DNA of 64,000 nucleotides from Ornatilinea sp. (GTDB taxonomy: Bacteria > Chloroflexota > Anaerolineae > Anaerolineales > Anaerolineaceae). Shown here one piece after another: positions 60,461 to 64,000 of the stretch. The stretch covers positions 1 to 64,000 of the forward strand of contig JAHDQE010000029.1 in the NCBI GenBank assembly GCA_018433975.1. The letters are read 5' to 3'. Within the stretch, counting starts at the first letter, position 1. The number at the start of each line of letters is the position of its first letter. Both the position numbers and the translations under genes were made by a program. A model generated the notes under the pieces. That model did no database searches. It had not been told where the DNA came from and saw nothing but the letters and a program-made list of their open reading frames with translations.

Positions 60461-61873
60461 TCACCTTCCTAATAATCTCCGGGCAATCATTGCGGTCGGA
60501 CTTTCAGGCTCGGCGTAATTCAGGGCCTTCCGGAGATACGTTTCGGCCAGTTTTAATTGATCCTTTTGAAGATAAAGCTGCCCCAGGTGCAGGTATGCCG
60601 GAGCATATTGCACATCTTTCTGCAGTGTCTGGTGCAAGAATCGTTCCGCGCTGGTCAAATCCCCCAGGTTTAAGAATACCCATCCCATCAGATCCAGAGC
60701 CTCGGGATCGTTTGGCGTTAACAAAAGCGCCTTTCGGGCAGCGGGTAAACCCATTGTCCGCGGTTCAAAACTGTAAACAACAGAAAATTCGGCCAATGCC
60801 CGCCAGGCATCCACATTACCCGGCTCCATTTCCACCGCGCGTTGGAAATGTTCCGCAGCCGAAATCAGGTTACCCATTTCTGTCAGTACGTTCCCCAATT
60901 CTATTTCCCAGATGGCATCTTCCGGGTTTTGCTTCGCCAGACGATTCAGATATACCAGCGCCAGATCAAGCTGGTTGTTCTGCCGCCAGTATAATGCCAA
61001 CAGGGATTGAGCCGAGACAGATTGGGCGTCAAGCTGAAAGGCCTTTTGCAGAGCCGCATAACCGTTTTTCCCCAATTCCTGGCGTGCCTGCCCCAAAAAG
61101 GCCCATCCTTCGGCATAATCCGGCTCCAGATTGGTGGCCTGCTCAAACAAAACCACGGCAGCGTCCCACTCCCCCTGCCGGGCAAGCGCCCGCCCTACCA
61201 GCAAAGAGCGGTAGGCTTCATCACTTTCCAAAGAAGCCCGCAGCAGATCTTTGCTGAGTGCTTTCGCCTTCGCCGAAACCGCTTCTTCCCCACGAACCCC
61301 CTGAAGGTTAGAAAGTGCTGCGTTTAAATCTCTTCCTGCTTCCAGGACACCCAGCTCATAGAGGACTTCACCGTTCGCAGGGTCCTGTGCCAGCCATAAA
61401 TGCAGAGTGCGCACTGTCCCCGTGAAATCTCCCTGCCCTCGCTGGAGGTCGGCAGCCCGCCTGAATGCGGCTGCAAAATCAGGAGCCTGTGAAGCCGCCC
61501 GCAGGTAAGTCTCAACCGCTTTATCTACCGAACCGATGCCCTCATAGGCCGCGCCCAGTGAAAAAATTCCGGCAGGGGAAAGTCCCCGGTAATCTTCGGC
61601 TGTGGTCAAGGCTTGAATTGCCGCGTCCCAATTCTCCTGAGACAATTCATGTGTCCCAATCTCTTCCCACAGTTCTCCGCGCCACGGCTCGATTTCCAGA
61701 GCTTTGTAAAGATAACCATTGTAGGCTTCGGGGAAATTCTCCGAGCGGGCCAGCCGCGCAGAAACCAGTGCCTCATCCAGTGCAGATGGACGCGGCCGCA
61801 GGTTAAAAGCCAGCGCAGCCAGCACGGGCAGCAGAATTAACAAAGTCAGTTCGAGACGATTTTTGCGGGGCAT
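60461..61873 (-). CDS. TPR-repeat membrane-anchored protein
   Basis: Protein of about 470 residues. A short basic start (MPRKNRLEL) and one helix (LILLPVLAALAFNL) are followed by about ten tetratricopeptide repeats, for example WEEIGTHELSQENWDAAIQAL, EGWAFLGQARQELGKNGYAAL and PEALDLMGWVFLNLGDLTSAERF. TPR arrays bind partner proteins; the partner is unknown. A TATAAT only 6 bases before the ATG at 61873 suggests a leaderless transcript. The upstream TTG at 61894 is not supported. Confidence 0.85.
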   Translation of the reverse strand: MPRKNRLELTLLILLPVLAALAFNLRPRPSALDEALVSARLARSENFPEAYNGYLYKALEIEPWRGELWEEIGTHELSQENWDAAIQALTTAEDYRGLSPAGIFSLGAAYEGIGSVDKAVETYLRAASQAPDFAAAFRRAADLQRGQGDFTGTVRTLHLWLAQDPANGEVLYELGVLEAGRDLNAALSNLQGVRGEEAVSAKAKALSKDLLRASLESDEAYRSLLVGRALARQGEWDAAVVLFEQATNLEPDYAEGWAFLGQARQELGKNGYAALQKAFQLDAQSVSAQSLLALYWRQNNQLDLALVYLNRLAKQNPEDAIWEIELGNVLTEMGNLISAAEHFQRAVEMEPGNVDAWRALAEFSVVYSFEPRTMGLPAARKALLLTPNDPEALDLMGWVFLNLGDLTSAERFLHQTLQKDVQYAPAYLHLGQLYLQKDQLKLAETYLRKALNYAEPESPTAMIARRLLGR

Positions 61874-61879
61874 ACTATC

Positions 61880-61885
61880 ATTATA
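61880..61885 (-). promoter_or_regulatory. -10 box, leaderless start of TPR gene
   Basis: Minus strand TATAAT, with the A of the ATG seven bases further on, which is where transcription would begin. No Shine-Dalgarno sequence is visible. Confidence 0.5.
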
Positions 61886-62001
61886 AATCCGCAACCCAGA
61901 AGGGTTTTCAGAGTTCAGAGAAACTCATGCGGAAGAAAGCCGGCTCGCCCAAATCCAGGCGCTTTGAGAAGCCGCATCTTAAAAAATAAATCCGGGCAAG
62001 G

Positions 62002-62529
62002 TCATTCGCGGATTCCATACCGCTGCCAATGGACACGCTTCTCTTCATATTGGGTGCGCGGCGCCTTTTCTTCCGCCGGATATCCTACCAGCACCATCCC
62101 CAGAGGCGTGACGTGTTCGGGCAATTCAAGGAGTCTCCTCACATTGGATTCGAAATTATGCACCGGATGCAACCCAATCCATACCGTTCCCAGATCCATC
62201 CCCACCGCGGCCAGGAGAATATTCTCAATTGCCGCCGAACAATCTTGAACCCAGAAACGCTTGCAAGCTTTATTGCGTGCCACTTTAGGGTTGCCGCAAA
62301 CCACAATCGCCGCCGGCGCATTATGCTTTGCAAACATCAGCTTTCCTTTAAGCTTTGCCAGAATCGCCGGGTCGGTCACAACCACAAATTCCCAGGGCTG
62401 GCTGTTGCACGCGGTTGGTCCGGCCATTCCGGCCTTCAGCAGCTCGGTGAGCTGTTCTTTGGATACCGGTCGGTCCTCATACTTGCGAATACTGCGCCGT
62501 TTCAGGATCGCTTCCATGATCGGATTCAT
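62002..62529 (-). CDS. Nitroreductase-family flavoprotein
   Basis: FMN-dependent NAD(P)H oxidoreductase of 175 residues. KRRSIRKYEDRPVS is the N-terminal FMN phosphate motif, AGPTACNSQPWEFVVVTD the second FMN segment, and GLGCIHPVHN-like residues near the C-terminus (WIGLHPV) follow the family. The physiological substrate is unknown. AGGAGG 6 bases before the ATG at 62529 fixes the start; the ATG at 62535 overlaps that site. Confidence 0.88.
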   Translation of the reverse strand: MNPIMEAILKRRSIRKYEDRPVSKEQLTELLKAGMAGPTACNSQPWEFVVVTDPAILAKLKGKLMFAKHNAPAAIVVCGNPKVARNKACKRFWVQDCSAAIENILLAAVGMDLGTVWIGLHPVHNFESNVRRLLELPEHVTPLGMVLVGYPAEEKAPRTQYEEKRVHWQRYGIRE

Positions 62530-62559
62530 GCCCATCCTCCTAATACAGGACTTTCGTAA

Positions 62560-62925
62560 CTACTCGGGTATAGCGGGAATTACATTTGATATCGACTTAA
62601 TAATAATTTGTTCAGGCCAGAGATCTGTATATGTATAACCCTCCAAAAAAGCCAATTTACCATTCCGAACAAAAAGTACACATCCCATGCCATTGGGAAC
62701 CTTTTCCAATTGAACACCTACATGTCCAGCCGCAAAATTGAGAGGCTCTACCAAAGGAACAGTTTCTGAAACCTCAAATTTGGTAAAAAAACCAACACCT
62801 GAAAATTCACGACTAGCAATTTTAGCAACAGTGTACTGTTTCCTGAGAACGTCCAGGACAGGATGATCTCCTTGCAACAAAAGTTTCATAAGCTCTTGTT
62901 CTAGTTTTTCTTGTGATACTTCCAT
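62560..62925 (-). CDS. Small conserved-looking protein, unknown function
   Basis: I cannot name the family. The protein has 121 residues, is soluble and has no signal peptide. The order HPVLDVLRKQYTVA, REFSGVGFFTKFEV, GCVLFVRNGKLAFLEGYTYTDLWPEQI recalls small stand-alone proteins seen scattered in many genomes, some near toxin-immunity loci, but no toxin lies here. Its DNA is visibly more AT-rich than the nitroreductase and DUF6159 genes on each side, hinting at recent arrival. Confidence 0.6.
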   Translation of the reverse strand: MEVSQEKLEQELMKLLLQGDHPVLDVLRKQYTVAKIASREFSGVGFFTKFEVSETVPLVEPLNFAAGHVGVQLEKVPNGMGCVLFVRNGKLAFLEGYTYTDLWPEQIIIKSISNVIPAIPE

Positions 62926-63085
62926 TGAGGCGCCCCCTATATGCAGAAATTATGAATAGGATAAAAAAAAGCGAACTAATTATTGTCACCTTTAAAGCAT
63001 CGAGAGCTTTTTAATCATTCTTACAGACATTCTAAAAACAAAATAAACAATCCTCTCAATCAACTAGCTTTGTTTTTTTTAGTAA

Positions 63086-63122
63086 ACCAGCAGGCTCGCT
63101 TCTCAAAAAAGAGCCTGCTGGT
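63086..63122 (-). terminator. Intrinsic terminator after DUF6159 gene
   Basis: A perfect 12-bp stem (63086-63097 with 63111-63122) with a 13-base loop, then TTTACT on the minus strand. Confidence 0.8.
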
Positions 63123-63142
63123 AGTCTAAAAAGTGTTTCCGC

Positions 63143-63988
63143 CTAAGCCGTACGGAACGCGTTCTCTACCAGGCCCGGTTCAAAGAAACCATCCGACTGG
63201 CCGGAAACCGCATATTGATAAACCGCCGCGGTATAAATTCCGGACAGCGTGGAATTAACCAGCCCGATCAGCACAAACATCAGCACCATACCGGCCCCAA
63301 AAACGATTGCCAGGACGGGAGATTCAAACACGGCAAACGCAACACCGATCAACGCGCCGCCAACCACCACCACACCCAGGATAATCAGGCCAAAAACGCT
63401 GCCCAGTCCGATATTCCCTGCAATTTGCTCCCCCCAGGTGCGCTTTAACAGCTCTACGCTGCGTTTAACGGCATCCACCGGCCCAACATCCTCAACCGCC
63501 AGCACAGGAACAACCAGAAAAGTAGCCAGGTTCCAGGCCAGTCCGATCAGGTTGACCACAAACCGGCCCAGTCCCTTGCTGCGGTCGGTGATGGATTTCA
63601 GGATCACACCCACCGTCGCGGCGATCAACGCATAACCCACTATCGGGCCAAAATGTTTGCTCGCAATCTGGAAACCGTCCTTTAGCGTCGGGTCACCGCC
63701 CCTGAGGCGGATCAACGCTGCACCCACCAGCGCCGTGTTCATATAAAAGATCACCGTGTATTGGACCACATAGAACAAAAACAGCACCACATAGCGCACA
63801 ACCTGAAGATTTTTTGGAAGCGCTGCGTCAAAGAGATTTGCAAAGATAGAAGGAACAATGAAAACTGCAGAGACGATCATCACACCAATGGAGGAGATCA
63901 GTGGAAAGACCAGCAGTTCTTTATCCGCCATCAGCACCCTGGCGCTGGACTTCACTAATTCCCAACTGTTCGACAAACGCTCAAACAT
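63143..63988 (-). CDS. DUF6159-type integral membrane protein
   Basis: Membrane protein of 281 residues with about six helices. The N-terminus (SNSWELVKSSARVLMADKELLVFPLISSI) and the central VPVLAVEDVGPVDAVKRSVELLKRTWGEQI are typical of a conserved family of unknown function (DUF6159). The Gly/Val-rich fifth helix is unusually flexible-looking. GGAGG 6 bases before the ATG is strong and lies 10 bases from the right edge of the window. Confidence 0.8.
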   Translation of the reverse strand: MFERLSNSWELVKSSARVLMADKELLVFPLISSIGVMIVSAVFIVPSIFANLFDAALPKNLQVVRYVVLFLFYVVQYTVIFYMNTALVGAALIRLRGGDPTLKDGFQIASKHFGPIVGYALIAATVGVILKSITDRSKGLGRFVVNLIGLAWNLATFLVVPVLAVEDVGPVDAVKRSVELLKRTWGEQIAGNIGLGSVFGLIILGVVVVGGALIGVAFAVFESPVLAIVFGAGMVLMFVLIGLVNSTLSGIYTAAVYQYAVSGQSDGFFEPGLVENAFRTA

Positions 63989-64000
63989 TTTATCCTCCTT

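Noticed and set aside
1-64000. CRISPR arrays, tRNA and rRNA genes
   Set aside because: I saw no regularly spaced repeats and no tRNA- or rRNA-like conserved stretches while reading both strands; a covariance search would be needed to exclude a diverged tRNA.

Overview
The window reads as one contig from an anaerobic bacterium of the Chloroflexota, most likely class Anaerolineae. This is inferred from the gene repertoire and from how the proteins read, not from a marker-gene search. There are no lipopolysaccharide or outer-membrane assembly genes, while Lgt, LspA and several lipoproteins are present. Coding density is high and most genes are on the minus strand in short operons. Bases 1-14 are the tail of an Illumina adapter, so the left edge is an assembly or trimming artefact and the first gene (MFS transporter) is truncated there.

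Layout. 0-8.2 kb: MFS transporter end, a HAD-HD fusion protein, a beta-lactamase-fold serine hydrolase, GDP-mannose 4,6-dehydratase, a lytic transglycosylase, a cupredoxin-like lipoprotein, a Fur-family regulator and a LysM-M23 peptidase. 8.2-15.1 kb: an alpha-glucan uptake operon (binding protein, two permeases, GH15, GH13) with its LacI-type repressor, two near-identical operators and a hairpin between the binding-protein and permease genes. 15.2-20.1 kb: an MTAP-family phosphorylase translationally coupled to a SEDS-PBP fusion whose transpeptidase motifs are all lost, then tyrS. 20.2-29 kb: HNH nuclease, metallo-hydrolase, an ABC exporter whose permease ends in a SpoIIM domain, lgt, a CDP-alcohol phosphatidyltransferase, ftsK and a three-S1-domain protein. 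29-39.4 kb: a 7TM-GAF sensor without kinase, GNAT, purine nucleoside phosphorylase, a diguanylate cyclase, threonine aldolase, rluD-type synthase, lspA, a GIY-YIG/DUF123 protein and a methyltransferase. 39.4-47.2 kb: ileS with a T-box leader, pyrimidine-nucleoside phosphorylase with an attenuator-like leader, and an ECF sigma/anti-sigma pair.

47.3-49.8 kb is a foreign, Firmicutes-like islet. It holds an intact uppP (bcrD-like), a frameshifted bcrB-like ABC permease remnant, a BcrR-like membrane-bound XRE regulator and a relic of an IS200-type transposase. The order matches a bacitracin-resistance bcrR-A-B-D locus that has lost its ATPase gene and broken its permease. The islet sits immediately downstream of the conserved rpmH-rnpA-yidD-(beta-propeller lipoprotein)-yidC-jag operon (50-53.7 kb). 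Then come a KimA-like potassium permease with two TrkA/RCK proteins (53.8-57.1 kb), L-lactate dehydrogenase, mtaB, a lipoprotein, a TPR protein, a nitroreductase, a small unknown protein and a DUF6159-type membrane protein.

No rRNA, tRNA or CRISPR array was recognised. The most unusual signals are the catalytically dead PBP half of the SEDS fusion, the decayed bcr islet, the leader upstream of the pyrimidine phosphorylase gene, the HAD-HD fusion lacking the usual second aspartate, and the KimA-TrkA-TrkA arrangement.
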